Source: Misgurnus anguillicaudatus (Eukaryota > Chordata > Actinopteri > Cypriniformes > Cobitidae). Taken from it: a DNA stretch of 64,000 bases. A model generated the notes under the pieces. The model was not told where the DNA came from. It ran no database searches and saw only the letters and a program-made list of their open reading frames with translations. Below, in pieces: positions 1 through 11,792 of the stretch (position 1 is the first letter of the stretch; each line of letters opens with the position of its first letter). The position numbers and the translations under genes are program-made. Location: assembly GCF_027580225.2 (NCBI RefSeq), contig NW_027395276.1, forward strand, positions 3,269,501-3,333,500, written 5' to 3'.

Positions 1-437
1 ACTGTTTCCTTTTCTAAGTTTCACGCTTCTCTCTCTTTTCTGCTCAACTTTATCACATATATCTTTTGTATCTCTTTCTTCCTGTTTTCATGCTGAGCAG
101 AAGCTTGTTTGTTTTATTTTAGCTGATTTAATAAAATTGCATCTGACCCTAGTAGCCATAATCGCAGTGGGTTTGATGGTGAAGAGCAGTTTTGACATTT
201 TGATAATAACTCTTTTTGTGTTCAATAGGAAAAGATCATTTCAAGCGATTTGAGGTACAGTAGACAATAAAAGAATTTAAAAATTATTTGTGCATGTAGA
301 CACCCTACAACAGTTCAGACAAACATTTTTGTATCTACAGGAATCACACAAATAATGCACATGCCTTGTTTTGGACATTTTCATCAAAATTTACTTAAAA
401 AAAGAATGATTTGAGTAAGAGTGATGTTTCGATTATA

Positions 438-438
<1 letters not shown>
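1..438. other. intergenic sequence, no gene seen
   Basis: AT-rich sequence lying downstream of the minus-strand glypican gene. I see no exon, RNA gene or clear repeat here. It ends where the tetranucleotide satellite begins. Confidence 0.5.
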
Positions 439-2160
<1,722 letters not shown>

Positions 2161-3138
2161 AAGGATCTTCATATAGTATATACAGTATACCTTGGTCAGG
2201 CTAATATATAATTCATATAATTTTTACTATCTTTATCCACAAAGCCTCTATCAGGTCTAAATGAGTCTGTATTAAGCCGGACAGATCTCTTTCCTCCTGT
2301 ACATTATTTATCATCTGCATATCATTGAGTGATAACCGAACACAAAGACAATCATACTGTACACACTGAATCTTCTGCAGTAGCTCTTCCAAAGCCTCAG
2401 TCTGTTTTCATTTAATAAACCTCTGAATATTTTCACATTCCTGTGGGATGGACCTTTATTATCTGGATCGGAGCACACATCGCATCATAATCCATGCTTA
2501 TTTCCGTTGCAGCTCATATACTCAGAGTTAATAGGTCCGACCCTCCAGACACTACACTACAGACAGAAAGAGACAACAGTGAAGAAAGAAACAAATGCTG
2601 AAGTTTGTAGGGATGTTTATATGATCATCTCTATATTATTGTGCCAGCATAGTTCAGGTGTGCATTAGTCACGGAGTCATTATTCGCCGGTGAAGACCCA
2701 AAGGGAAATAATATTGCTTATATGTTTCCTGTAATATTTCACCTAGAAATGAAATTCAGTCATAATTTACTCTCATGTTATTTCAAACCTCTATGACTTT
2801 CTTTCATCAGTCGAACACAAATGGGATCAGCTGCTCTTTTCTGTACAATAAAAGTTTACGTTATCCATTGGTTCGGAAGACTCGTATGTCGTGCAATAAC
2901 TTTGGAGAAACAGACAAATCTCTTTAATCTCAGTCACATTGTACACATGGATAAATGTAACACACAGGAAATTAATACTCAGATAATTTGGATTTAGGAG
3001 AAATATTAGTTTTAGCAAAGTTTTTATGACCATTCTAAATGCCCATTTTTGACACTCAGTGTTTAAGCTCTGTGGAGAGAATGAGAGACAGACAGGAAAA
3101 GCTTTGACAGTACGACAGGAGAAGACAGGAATACATAA
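2161..3138. other. intergenic sequence, no gene seen
   Basis: No exon or recognisable repeat. From about 3060 it becomes rich in GAGAGACAGACAGGAA-like purine motifs, which resume on the far side of the next element (3386-3620), so that element sits inside a purine-rich tract. Confidence 0.4.
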
Positions 3139-3385
3139 GGAATAATTGACTCCGGCCCTTTAAATTATATAAAAATAATGCACACCCAAGGTGGTAATGC
3201 ATGAAGCAGAATGCCATTACACTGAGTCAATTATTTCGCTTATGCCACAGTGACCACACACTTTGCTCTGGTGGTTATTTTAAGACATTTGACAGGTCAG
3301 GTGTGCGATTATTTAAAAATAATGCATACCCGTGGAACATTTCTCAACCAATCAGAACAAAGCATTCAACAACCCCGTGCATAAA
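3139..3385 (+). mobile_element. short non-autonomous element, 'GGAATAATTGA' family copy 1
   Basis: A 247-bp copy of a family present three times in the window (also 8835-9090 and 59851-61905). All three open with GGAATAATTGAC or GGGATAATGTAG, followed by a palindromic head that closes on the reverse complement (here GAGTCAATTATTTCGCTTAT). All end with a module CCAATCAGAA(C/T)AAAGCATTC followed by a CCGTG motif. Copy 3 carries a recombinase-like fragment, so this one is probably an internal-deletion derivative. It contains no coding sequence. Confidence 0.75.
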
Positions 3386-4123
3386 ACACAATAAGAGCTT
3401 GACAGACAGTAAGAGGGGTAGACTGCAGAGAGACAACGAGGAAGACAGGAATAGAAGGAAAAGTGAGCCGGAGACAGACAGGAAAAGTCAGAGAGACAGA
3501 CTCAGAAAATAAGTTAGACAGAAATAGAGTGAAAGTTGAGTCTGAGACAGACAGGAACAGTCAGAAAGACAGAGAGAAAGAGGCAGACAGGAATCAAGTG
3601 ACAGTGAATGTGAGACAGATGGGAACAGAATGAAGGTTGTGTTTGGGTTAGTCAGCTGACAGAGAGAAATGACTATTTATGGCTTCTAGTACACGCTGAC
3701 TGTATGTTTATATATCACTGCTGTCAGATAAATGACAGGTAACTCCTCTCTGCTGTGAGAGAGAAACAGATGGCATTACTGTACATGATGCATTTCACAT
3801 TCAGACAATATTATATAATCTTAAAAAAAAATAAAGGGAAACATTTACTTGCTGTCTATAATCGACAGACTCAAGAAGACTTGAATCTATACTGGTGTTG
3901 AAGAAATAATTTAGGTAAATCTGGCAAATCTCTAAATAGCTAAATAATCTAAACTTTTATCCGTAACCTTAGCAAGAGTCTGTAATGTAATGCAAAAGCG
4001 GTAACGATTACAGTAAAGTTGTATTTGTTAACAGTTGAGCAATATTTTTACCCCATTTATTAATCTTATTTCATAGTAATTTCAGCACTTACTAAACCAT
4101 TTTTTAAATTAAAAGTTGTAACT
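3386..4123. other. purine-rich tract, then plain intergenic DNA
   Basis: From 3400 to 3620 there are imperfect GAGACAGACAGGAA repeats, matching the tract at 3060-3136. The rest holds nothing I recognise, except that 3950-4120 and 5037-5070 look like the two halves of an older repeat rich in GTTAA that the next element interrupted. Confidence 0.4.
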
Positions 4124-5030
4124 CAGTCCTTCCAGAAAAAGGCAGAGATTTTTTGTGATTGTTGCGGGCAAAAATCCTTGATCTTGCTGTACGTTTTCTT
4201 AAAAAATGCGATGGAATATGCGGGATATTTATGCAATTTTATGCAATGAAATTGCGGGACCTTGCCAAAATTGCATGAACTTGCAAAAACTGTTTGCAGC
4301 TTTTCATTGATGTTCACGTCACGTAATTACATCACTTCCCACAGTGCAAAAAATGATTTTCAAGAAAAAAAAATATAATATTTTTGTCTTGTTTCCAGTA
4401 AAAATATCTAAAAATTCTTAAATTAAAATGCTTTTTCTTGATGAGCAAAACGACCCAAGAAAATAAGTCTAGTTTTTAGACCAAAAATATCAAATTTAAG
4501 TGATTTTGTGCATAAAACAGCAAAAAATCTGCCAATGGGGTAAGCAAATTTTTCTTGAAATTAGTGTTTAAGAAAAATGTTCAAGATTATTTGCTTACCG
4601 CATTGGCAGATTTTTTTTTGCTTGTTTCATGCACAAAATCACTTAAATTTTATATTAAATAGACTTATTTTCTTGGGTCGTTTTGCTCATCAAGAAAAAG
4701 CATCTTAATTTAAATGTTTTGAGATATTTTTAGTGAAAACAAGACAAAAATACTAGGATTTTTTTTTTTTGAAAATCATTTTTTGCATCGTGTGTACAGT
4801 AAATGCAACCTTCTTTAACTTTCTGCTAAGATATATATGACTTTTTGCTACGAAAATTTTGGGATTATGGAATCATGCAAGCCTTGCATATTTTTCGAGC
4901 AGAAATCTGCAATTTATGCGGCGAAAGTGTGGCATATTTAAAAAATGTGGCACCCGCATAAATATGCAGACTTTGGCTGATTGCGCATTGAACCATGCAA
5001 TCGCATTATTGCATTTTTCTGGAGGGACTG
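4124..5030. mobile_element. hAT-like TIR element, interrupted
   Basis: Terminal inverted repeats CAGTCCTTCCAGAAAAA at the left and TTTTTCTGGAGGGACTG at the right (one mismatch). The interior is rich in TGCAT and GCGGGA motifs. It holds no transposase frame and is non-autonomous. The CAG start suggests the hAT superfamily, but I cannot define a clean 8-bp duplication (flanks TGTAACT and GTTAACT are only similar). About half of its length is a younger hairpin element at 4342-4793. Confidence 0.7.
4342..4793. mobile_element. hairpin MITE with CACTGCAAAAAA-type ends
   Basis: A near-complete palindrome of about 450 bp. The left arm begins CAGTGCAAAAAATGATTTTC and the right arm ends GAAAATCATTTTTTGCATCG. 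Internal landmarks such as TTCTTGATGAGCAAAACGAC recur inverted on the other side, and the centre is near 4560-4580. Further copies occur at 37520-37941, 21845-22456 (interrupted) and 33823-33910 (partial). It has no coding capacity. It is inserted in the 4124-5030 element. Confidence 0.85.
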
Positions 5031-6109
5031 GTTAACTGTTAACTTTAGTTAATGCACATGACCTTACATATTATGTAATCACATCAAAAGCATGATGTGT
5101 GTTAAAATACCGCTCCAGTGTTTACAAGTATGGAGAAAGAGGAGCGTTCAGACATGGAATGAAAATCCTGAAATGTTTTCCCTTAAAAAAATTTATTTCT
5201 TCTCGCCTGAACAAAGATAGACATAAACATCTTGGCTGATATGGGGGAAAGAAAATTATCAGGATTTTTTATGAAAGTGGAGTAATCCTTTAAGAAATGC
5301 TTACACACAACAAGATAAGCATTTATAGATAGAAGGTGACTGTAAGGGTAAGATGAGGTACAGTATCAGTTTCTAATGTTCATATAAGCGGCCACTCCAA
5401 AGGAAGGGTCAAGGAAGACCCCCAACACATTCAATTGCATTACTGTCTCTCATTCAGTGTTATTTAAAGGCAGGGTGCTGGCTGGGCAGTTGTGTTGGCT
5501 CCAGTCGTCGCTATATTAGTGTTGGCTGTGTGTATGTGCACTAGACTGACCTGTCAGCGCTACTGACTGAAGAGAGACACAGAAATAACTGCATTCCTAC
5601 ACAGAGAGGTTTCAGATGGAAATTATTTTCATTTAATTGAACTGCTTAAAAAAACTGAAATAAAAAACAACATAAAGGGAAACAGTCAGGGAAAGATGAA
5701 TAAACCACAGAGCAGGTTTTACAATCCATGTGAGGATCAAATATTTCCAAATGTCTTAAGAAACGTACCAAAGAAAACGGTTCAGAAAGGAAATATTTGG
5801 TTTTTCCCACTGCCAATTATTAGTCAGCTGACTAGTTAAAAACAATCTTGATATATTTCAGACAGGTTGACAGGTGGGGTGTTTTAAATGGAAAGCGTAT
5901 CTGGTGATTTTGGTGTTGCTACAGAGATCGGCCGAGCCATCTCTACAAAATAAAGTTAAGCGACATCACATTCATACATTAAATGCTCAAAGCAAACCTT
6001 AACATTATCTAATTTCCTCTCTTTCTCTTTGGTACGTTACACATCCCAAAATGCCCTATCTAACACACATAGGTAAACATAAAACAATAGACAAGTTTGT
6101 TGTTTACAT
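5031..6109. other. intergenic sequence, no gene seen
   Basis: Only ordinary AT-rich DNA. The start resumes the GTTAA-rich repeat interrupted at 4124. No exon or transposon end was found. Confidence 0.4.
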
Positions 6110-6177
6110 TTATGCATGCCCTGGGATCGAACCCACGACCTTCAGTGATGCTAATGCAATGCTTGATTGAGCTATAC
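6110..6177 (-). repeat. tRNA-derived SINE head, split by insertion
   Basis: Read on the minus strand, this has a tRNA-like block with an A-box-like TAGCTCAATCAAGC and a good B box, GGTTCGATCCC, about 35 bases apart, followed by AGGGCATGC. The 5' part of the head continues at 9141-9160 (minus strand CCTTGTATAGC), because the 3-kb element 6178-9140 inserted in it. There is no CCA-ready acceptor stem or convincing cloverleaf, so this is a SINE remnant rather than a functional tRNA gene. Confidence 0.7.
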
Positions 6178-6828
6178 CAGCTTGATCTCACGAGATTTCA
6201 TACATATTTTACAAGTTGGCTAATTCAAACGAAGTTAATCGTGCAAAAACGTACAATTCTCATGAAAAAAAGAACAAAACCATACCCCTAACCATGCATC
6301 TAACCCCAACGTCACAGGGGTCATGGGCGGAGCGAGGGGGTGGCTTCTGGGGCTCAAGCCCCGAATGTTTTGTCAAAAGCCCCGAAACTTTTCAGATGGC
6401 GGCATTCAGCTTTAAACTCTCCGGTCCCCCACTCTAGTGAAAACGAATGAGAGATGCAAGTTGAGGGCAAATTAATATGCTGAATTTACCCACAGTAAAC
6501 GCATTTTCAAAGTGTCTTTATTATTACAGTCCCTTTGTTATTACTGTAAAAGTGTATATTTATAGTTATGTGATGTAAATACTGTTAAATAGCGTCAACT
6601 GATATATTATCTGCATGGCTAACAGCTAATGTTAGCGCTCTGATCTAGTCTGCCTGTTCTGCTGCACACTGTCGTTGGTAACGTTGTATTTAAAGTACAT
6701 TTAATTGCAGTGAATTAAAACTTTGAAAAAACCTTGCTCATTGCACATATCCATTTTTTTTATAGATGAATATACGATTTACTTTTTTAAGACATCAGAA
6801 GTAAGAAAGTGAGAATAGTTACTTAGGC

Positions 6829-7114
6829 CAGTGGTTCTCAAACTGGGGGCCGCGAGATGGTGCCAGGGGGGCCCCAGTTTTATGACATTTTATAAAATAC
6901 ATTCATTTATCATGAATTCTGTGTAATTAAACCTAAAAAAATAAGGCTACTAACCAACAGCACTACTTTGTATAATTTCATATGTTTTGCTTAATTAAAA
7001 TGTTACATTTTAGAACAGTTTTTTGTCATAAATTTTATTTGGGGGGGGGGGGGCCGCAAAAGAATGCATCGTACACAAGGGGGGCAGCACGCGGAAAAAG
7101 TTTGAGAACCACTG
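6829..7114. mobile_element. 286-bp hAT MITE (CAGTGGTTCTCAAAC type)
   Basis: Perfect 16-bp ends CAGTGGTTCTCAAACT and AGTTTGAGAACCACTG are flanked by a perfect 8-bp duplication ACTTAGGC (6821-6828 and 7115-7122). These ends are the classic Charlie/Tip100-like hAT terminus seen across vertebrates. It contains a run of 12 or more G residues near 7041 and no coding sequence. The intact duplication and termini suggest a recent insertion. Confidence 0.95.
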
Positions 7115-7210
7115 ACTTAGGCAGCTTATGTTTTGTCCATATGCATTTCTCTGAAATTCGCAATGTAGCTGGATAGTTACTGGATTAGCCTACAGCAAAC
7201 ATATTTTGCC

Positions 7211-7368
7211 TATTTTTGGATAAGAGAAGTTAAAGTGTCATTGTCAAAATTTGTTATGTTACAGTTTCAAAATGACAATCCCTTGCTGTGTTCTCTGTAT
7301 TGTCATTTTGAAACTGTAACATAACACATTTTGACAATGACACCGTAACTTCTCTTATCCAAAAATAG
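7211..7368. repeat. near-perfect 69-bp stem hairpin
   Basis: The left arm 7211-7279 (starts TATTTTTGGATAAGAGAAGT) and the right arm about 7299-7368 (ends ACTTCTCTTATCCAAAAATA) are reverse complements with only a few differences, around a loop of about 20 bases. It lies inside the 6322-8777 element. It could be a miniature foldback element or a deletion product of an inverted duplication. The stem is long enough that a transcript would be a double-stranded RNA substrate. Confidence 0.85.
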
Positions 7369-7451
7369 GATAAGATAGGATTTAAAAAATGTTACTTTAT
7401 AAAGCTACCGTAAATGGAGGAAAAGATAAGCATTGGACCATGCTTTGAAAC

Positions 7452-7881
7452 TAGGGATGGAACGGTATTAAAATCATATTATCATCATTATTAAATTCAT
7501 ATCATGATTATAGTGACCAAAGTTATCACGGTTATCAATGTTATCATGGTTTCGTTTGAACAAGATTTATTTTTGAAAATCACAATTTAATATTTCATGT
7601 CCCTGAAATTATTTCTGTGGTAAAAAAAAATAAATCTGTCTAATAAATTTACAGAGAATGAATACAATACATTATTCCTTATTCCTTCTCTTGTGCAAAA
7701 AACTATGTTGCATGTGCGCACCTGCGTCAGACTGATTCTGGCTGGACAGGATTTAACGCAAGTTTTTTAAATCACGGTAATCAAACATGGTTGTAATGAT
7801 AATTAAAATCTAAACGATAAGACTAACCATCAGGACATTTTATCGTGGTTAATCGTGAAACCGGTAATCGTCCCATCCCTA
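7452..7881. mobile_element. 430-bp hAT-Ac-like element (TAGGGATGG ends)
   Basis: Begins TAGGGATGGAACGGTAT and ends ACCGGTAATCGTCCCATCCCTA, inverted repeats starting TAGGGATGG. A perfect 8-bp duplication TTTGAAAC lies at 7444-7451 and 7882-7889. The interior is full of ATTATCATGG/TTATCACGG-type repeats. No coding sequence; non-autonomous. Confidence 0.93.
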
Positions 7882-7904
7882 TTTGAAACCCATAGATTTG
7901 GGCT

Positions 7905-8757
7905 AAGCCCCCAATAGAGACAGAGCGCAGCGCGTCACAACCTGAAAACCACGCCCACCGGGGGGGAAAGCAATCCAACAGTCTCCATTGACTTTGTATT
8001 GCAAAAGGCCGCCTCCTTGTCATTTCTGGCTTATAACAAAAAACTGAATAATGCCTAAAAGCTGCTTTGGGACAATATGTACAGCTAACAAGCCAAAGAA
8101 CACAGAAATAAGTTTTTATAAGCTGTCGAGCCGTAAAACCCAGTCTTTAAGGAGAATAAAGTGGATCGCCGATTACGTTTCCCCCTATTGGACGCAGTTT
8201 TACTAATAGGAGTACTATGAAAAGTTGCCTGTTTCCATTTCTGTGTCTAAACGCTCGTTTTTTGAAGTCGACAGCTTATAAAAAAATATTTATTTATTTT
8301 TTTGGCGTGTTAGATGTACACCTTGTCACACAGCAGCTTTTAGGTATTATTCTGTTTTTAAGTTTAATCTGTAAATAAGTTTTTATAAGCTGTCGACCCC
8401 AAAAAACGAGCGTTTAAAGACACAAAAATGGATACAGGCAACTTTTCATAGTACTTCTATTAGTAGAACTGCGTCCACTAGGGGGAAACGTAGTCGGCGA
8501 TCCACTTTATTCTCCTTAAAGACTGGGTTTTACGGCTCGACAGCTTATAAAAACTTATTTCTGGGTTCTTTGGCTTGTTAGCTGTACATATTGTCACACA
8601 GCAGCTTTTAGGCATTATTCAGTTTTTTGTTATAAGCCAGAAATGACAAGGAGGCGGCTTCTCGCAATACAAAGTCAATGGAGACGGTTGGATTGATTTC
8701 CCCCCCGGTGGGCGTGGTTTTCAAATTTGCATAACGGCGCTCTGTCTCTATGTCTAC
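7905..8757. mobile_element. foldback element carrying THAP-like exon copies
   Basis: A large imperfect inverted repeat. The left arm runs from ATAGAGACAGAGCGC (near 7912) to about 8300, and the right arm from about 8373 to GCGCTCTGTCTCTAT (near 8738). Each arm carries an oppositely oriented copy of the same short exon (8051-8206 sense; about 8520-8653 antisense), and the central region carries a diverged antisense copy (about 8268-8352). The arms also share the motif ACCACGCCCACCGGGGGG. The exon encodes a THAP-type zinc-finger start. THAP fingers occur in P-element and Kolobok transposases as well as host genes. Confidence 0.75.
8051..8206 (+). pseudogene. THAP-domain N-terminal fragment
   Basis: The open frame starts with a Met and reads MPKSCFGTICTANKPKN, then ISFYKLSSRKTQSLRRIKWI, then a stop after about 51 codons. 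The features fit the first half of a C2CH THAP zinc finger: Met-Pro start, C-x4-C at residues 5 and 10, the conserved SFYK-L segment near residue 21, and a Trp about 18 residues later. The second half (Cys-x2-His and AVPTIF box) is missing. An antisense sister copy at 8520-8653 reads MPKSCCVTICTANKPKNPEI. THAP domains bind DNA; this copy is inside a foldback element and is surely non-functional. Confidence 0.7.
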
Positions 8758-8834
8758 AATGTCTGGCTCCGCCCCTGACAGGGGTCAAGGCAAATTGTAC
8801 CAAAACTTACGAATGTGGTTGTATAAATAAAGTA

Positions 8835-9090
8835 AGGAATAATTGATGACGGGCCGTTGAATTGTAAAAAAATAATGCACACCCAAGGTGGTTATACAGC
8901 ATTCAATTACAGTTATACAATTCAAAGCACCGGAGTCAATTATTCCGCTCATACTAATGTTACCAAAAATATGGCTCTGGTGCCTATTTTAAAGACATTT
9001 TAGGTGTGCGGTTATTGAAATATAATCAACACCCATGGAACATTTCTCAACCAATCAGAATAAAGCATTCAACAGTGCCGTGGTATAATA
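8835..9090 (+). mobile_element. short non-autonomous element, 'GGAATAATTGA' family copy 2
   Basis: A second 256-bp copy of the family at 3139-3385. It starts GGAATAATTGATGACGGGCC, the palindromic head closes on GGAGTCAATTATTCCGCTCAT, and it ends CCAATCAGAATAAAGCATTC...GCCGTGG. It is inserted in the right part of the 6178-9140 element. It has no coding sequence. Confidence 0.8.
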
Positions 9091-9294
9091 TGAATTAGCC
9101 AGCTCATAAAATATGTACGAATTCTCGCAAGATAGCGTTGGCTATACAAGGATACAAAACACAAATCTTTATCAATGACTGAATAATTTAGTTTTTTTAT
9201 TTATTATTTTACTAATTTTTTTTAGCCTTTCCAGTCCCCAAAAGATTAAGATGAGGTCTAAACATCTCAACCAAATATTCTTAATACTCAGACA

Positions 9295-9731
9295 ACCGGT
9301 TTCACAGACAAGGCTTAAGGCTAGTCCTAGACTAAGACACATGTTTGAGCTGTCTCAACTGAAAATACCTTTAAAATACACCAGTGCCATTGATTTGTCT
9401 CAAGTTAGGTCTTTTTCTAAGGCATGTTTATAAAAGATGCTTAAACATCTTTTAGGGATAGTTCACAGAAAAACAAATATTATGGAAGTATTGTGATAAA
9501 TGATGATTATATCTTGAACACAGTGGAGGGTACAAGTCAATGGTTACAATCAGTTGTGTGCTTACCATCATTTATCAAAATATCTTCAGAAAAAAAATTC
9601 ATACATGTTAACAACAACATGAGGATTAGAAAATGATTTCAGAATTTTTATTTTGGGGTAAACTATCCCTTTAATTGAACTAAGGCCTGGTATTGGCTTT
9701 AGCTAAGCCTTGTCTGCTAAGCCAGGCCCCA
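9295..9731. mobile_element. CCGGTTTCACAGACAAGG-type element, interrupted
   Basis: The left end ACCGGTTTCACAGACAAGGC and the right part AGCTAAGCCTTGTCTG are inverted relatives. The left portion also has GGCTAGTCCTAGACTAAGAC. The central 225 bp is a younger TTAA-type element (9450-9674). A sister fragment (GGTTTCCCGGACAGTGGATT...) lies at 16130-16280. Non-coding. Confidence 0.65.
9450..9674. mobile_element. TTAA-type MITE (AGGGATAGTTCAC ends)
   Basis: The left end TTTTAGGGATAGTTCAC and the right end GTAAACTATCCCTTTAA are inverted repeats; the right copy keeps the TTAA target and the left one is mutated. A solo left portion of the same family (TTAAAGGGATAGTTCACCC) is at 43831. The TTAA target fits piggyBac- or Kolobok-like insertion. 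Non-coding. Confidence 0.75.
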
Positions 9732-10193
9732 ATGCTAAATCAAACTCTTTTTTTCAATTTAGAGGGACCGAAACAACCAAATAGTCACCAGGTTTGAGAA
9801 ACGAGTAGAGAATCACTTTATTAGCTATTATTAACCAACGCTTCACATGCGCTGTGTTTCTGATACTGTAGGTCTTCAGTAGCTGTATTCATTCAATGAT
9901 ACCAATCAAACAAACCACAGCAAACAATCTGTAATTTCAATTCACTTCTCAGCCATAAAAAAACAACAGTTGTACTGCACTGATTTAAAAATTGTGAATT
10001 TACATTGGCATATATCCAGTGTGCGAATTACACAGTAAATTTAGGAGCAGGTCAAATAAATATTAAAACATTTTCTGGTGTGTCAACCAAAGATTAATTT
10101 AAAATGAACTTGTGTGTGATTTACTAGAGAAAAATAATGTTAATATTTTGCTATGGTTACATCATCAGACAAAAGCAATCCAATATCTGAATA

Positions 10194-10741
10194 GCTGTTT
10201 CCATTGCAGATTTGCGCAAAACTTTAACGTTCTAAATGTCGTTAAAAGACTATTGAAAAATAAGGGCGTTTTTATTAACCATTGATATGCGATATCCTCT
10301 CGCGATAAGTAATTCCAAACATTAAATCCACTGATGTAATATTTGATGTTGCTGTGGACGAGTACATCCACCACACTAGGCATTATTTTTAACCGAATCA
10401 GTTAACCGAACCGTAATGGTGTTATCCAAACATTATCGGCAAGAAAAGGCTCTTATACTTGTTAGCAGACACGTATTGAGGTATTTCTTGGAGGTTTTAG
10501 TACATACAGCATCATCTTCAAATAATAATTATGTGACTTACTTGCATCAGATGACCTAGAAATGCCATATTTTGTTTTGCAAATATATACCTCTTCCGAA
10601 TTGCCTGAAAAACTACTTCATGTGAGTGTAAAAACTTTTTTGCAATATATGGGAGTTTTACTAAATTGACGTATTTCCATTGGCCGTATTTTCAATTCGC
10701 AATGTTAATTTGCGCAACTTGAAGGGTAATGGAAATGCAGC
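10194..10741. mobile_element. 548-bp TIR element (GCTGTTTCCATTGC ends)
   Basis: The left end GCTGTTTCCATTGCAGATTT continues GCGCAAAACTT, and the right end is AATTTGCGCAACTTGAAGGG followed by TAATGGAAATGCAGC; these are imperfect inverted repeats. It also contains mirrored TATCCTCTCGCGATAAG-like words. The 123-codon frame that begins at 10680 starts inside this right end and runs into unique DNA; I regard it as chance. Confidence 0.65.
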
Positions 10742-11640
10742 TGATGTGTCAGTTTGGCACCAAGAGGAAGTAGGCACTCGACCTCATTTGCAAGCTAACT
10801 TTTGTTTAAAAAGACGCTCCTTTGCATGGTGCCTAATAATGCTCCTTACTTGTGGTAAATGGCACGGCCACTCGTGGCGTATTGCTTACAGTTCTGTACA
10901 CTTTATTCCCCCTCCAAACCCTTCCTTTAGTAAAATTAGTTGTAATTCGCACCCTGGGTGTACCTGTTTTCGAAGGCTAACTGGTTATTTTGCAAATGTT
11001 TACAAATGTATGATTTTGTATGTGTTTATAAAAACAGATAGGAGATATTAAAATATAGCAGATCATGTGCAACAAAGAACAACAAACACATATAAAACAG
11101 CTTACAGATTCATTCAACCTTTTTTGCTTACGTATAAGAACTAAATTAATGTTTTAATACTGACTCTTAAATGTTGACATACAACAGGCAATAGAAATGT
11201 GTTTGAGCAAACTGCTATAGAAGCCATTATAGAAAATATTTGGTATCTCTAAATCTTTTTGCATCGCTTTGCTTTAAGTTCAGTATTTTTAAAAGAAAAG
11301 CATTCTGCATATTTATATGGGTTTTTAAACCCCTTTTTTCCTGCATTTTTTACATTTTCCATCACACATTACAGAAAATTCGTGAAAAATCCTGTACCAC
11401 ACATCTGCGAGAATTAGTTTTAAACGTAAGAGTTAAGTTTAGTGCAATTTCAAATATACTTTCATCAAATTCGCAAAACTATTGACAGGGTAAATAATCT
11501 ACATACTAAAGTCATATTTAATAAAAGCTTAATGTTAAGTTCAAGTCCCCCTGTGGTGAAAATCTTTAAAATTCTCCTTGTATCTATGTCGCTAATTTGT
11601 ATGAATGTCTACTACCAACGACCAAACGTTTTTTAGTTCA
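10742..11640. other. intergenic sequence, no gene seen
   Basis: No recognisable exon, repeat terminus or RNA gene. The open frames here have no splice signals and no recognisable motifs. Confidence 0.4.
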
Positions 11641-11775
11641 GTTTGCTTTTGCGCTGCTGTGACGTTGCGATTAGGGGCAGGGTTAGGAATCATGTTTGTT
11701 TTTATTTCTAAAAATTTTATGAAATCATTCAAATTAGCCCAACTGGTAAAATATGTACAAATTCCCGTCAGATGA
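11641..11775 (-). mobile_element. fragment related to the 6178-9140 element
   Basis: Contains GTGACGTTGCGATTAGGGGC and CTGGTAAAATATGTAC. These resemble, on the opposite strand, the outer element's ACCCCAACGTCAC region and its GCTCATAAAATATGTACGAA region. One boundary is visible near 11775; the other is vague. Confidence 0.4.
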
Positions 11776-11792
11776 AGGTTTTGTTATTAATA

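Larger units (their letters stand above)
6322..8777. mobile_element. hAT-like element with perfect 8-bp target duplication
   Basis: Starts CATGGGCGGAGC and ends GCTCCGCCCCTG (inverted repeats CAkGGGCGGAGC). It is flanked by identical ACAGGGGT at 6314-6321 and 8778-8785; removing it leaves a continuous outer element. It is 2456 bp long and contains four further pieces: 6829-7114, 7211-7368, 7452-7881 and 7905-8757. Apart from THAP-like fragments in the last, I see no transposase. Confidence 0.85.
6178..9140. mobile_element. outermost hAT-like element of a nested cluster
   Basis: Ends are CAGCTTGATCTCACGAGA at the left and TCTCGCAAGATAGCGTTG at the right, imperfect inverted repeats. They are flanked by GCTATAC at 6171-6177 and 9141-9147 (7 of 8 bases of an 8-bp duplication match). 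The element's own DNA is only about 250 bp (6178-6321, 8786-8834, 9091-9140); the rest is younger insertions. The related ends CAACATGATTTCAC (49698-50206) and GAGATCAGGCTG (near 22437) mark sister elements, and 11658-11775 looks like another fragment. Confidence 0.8.

Noticed and set aside
6113..6180. tRNA gene
   Set aside because: The B box is good, but no proper acceptor stem exists and the block is cut by a transposon; better explained as a SINE head.
10680..11051. 123-codon plus-strand frame
   Set aside because: It begins inside the right end of a transposon and crosses into unique DNA; no motif, promoter or splice signals.
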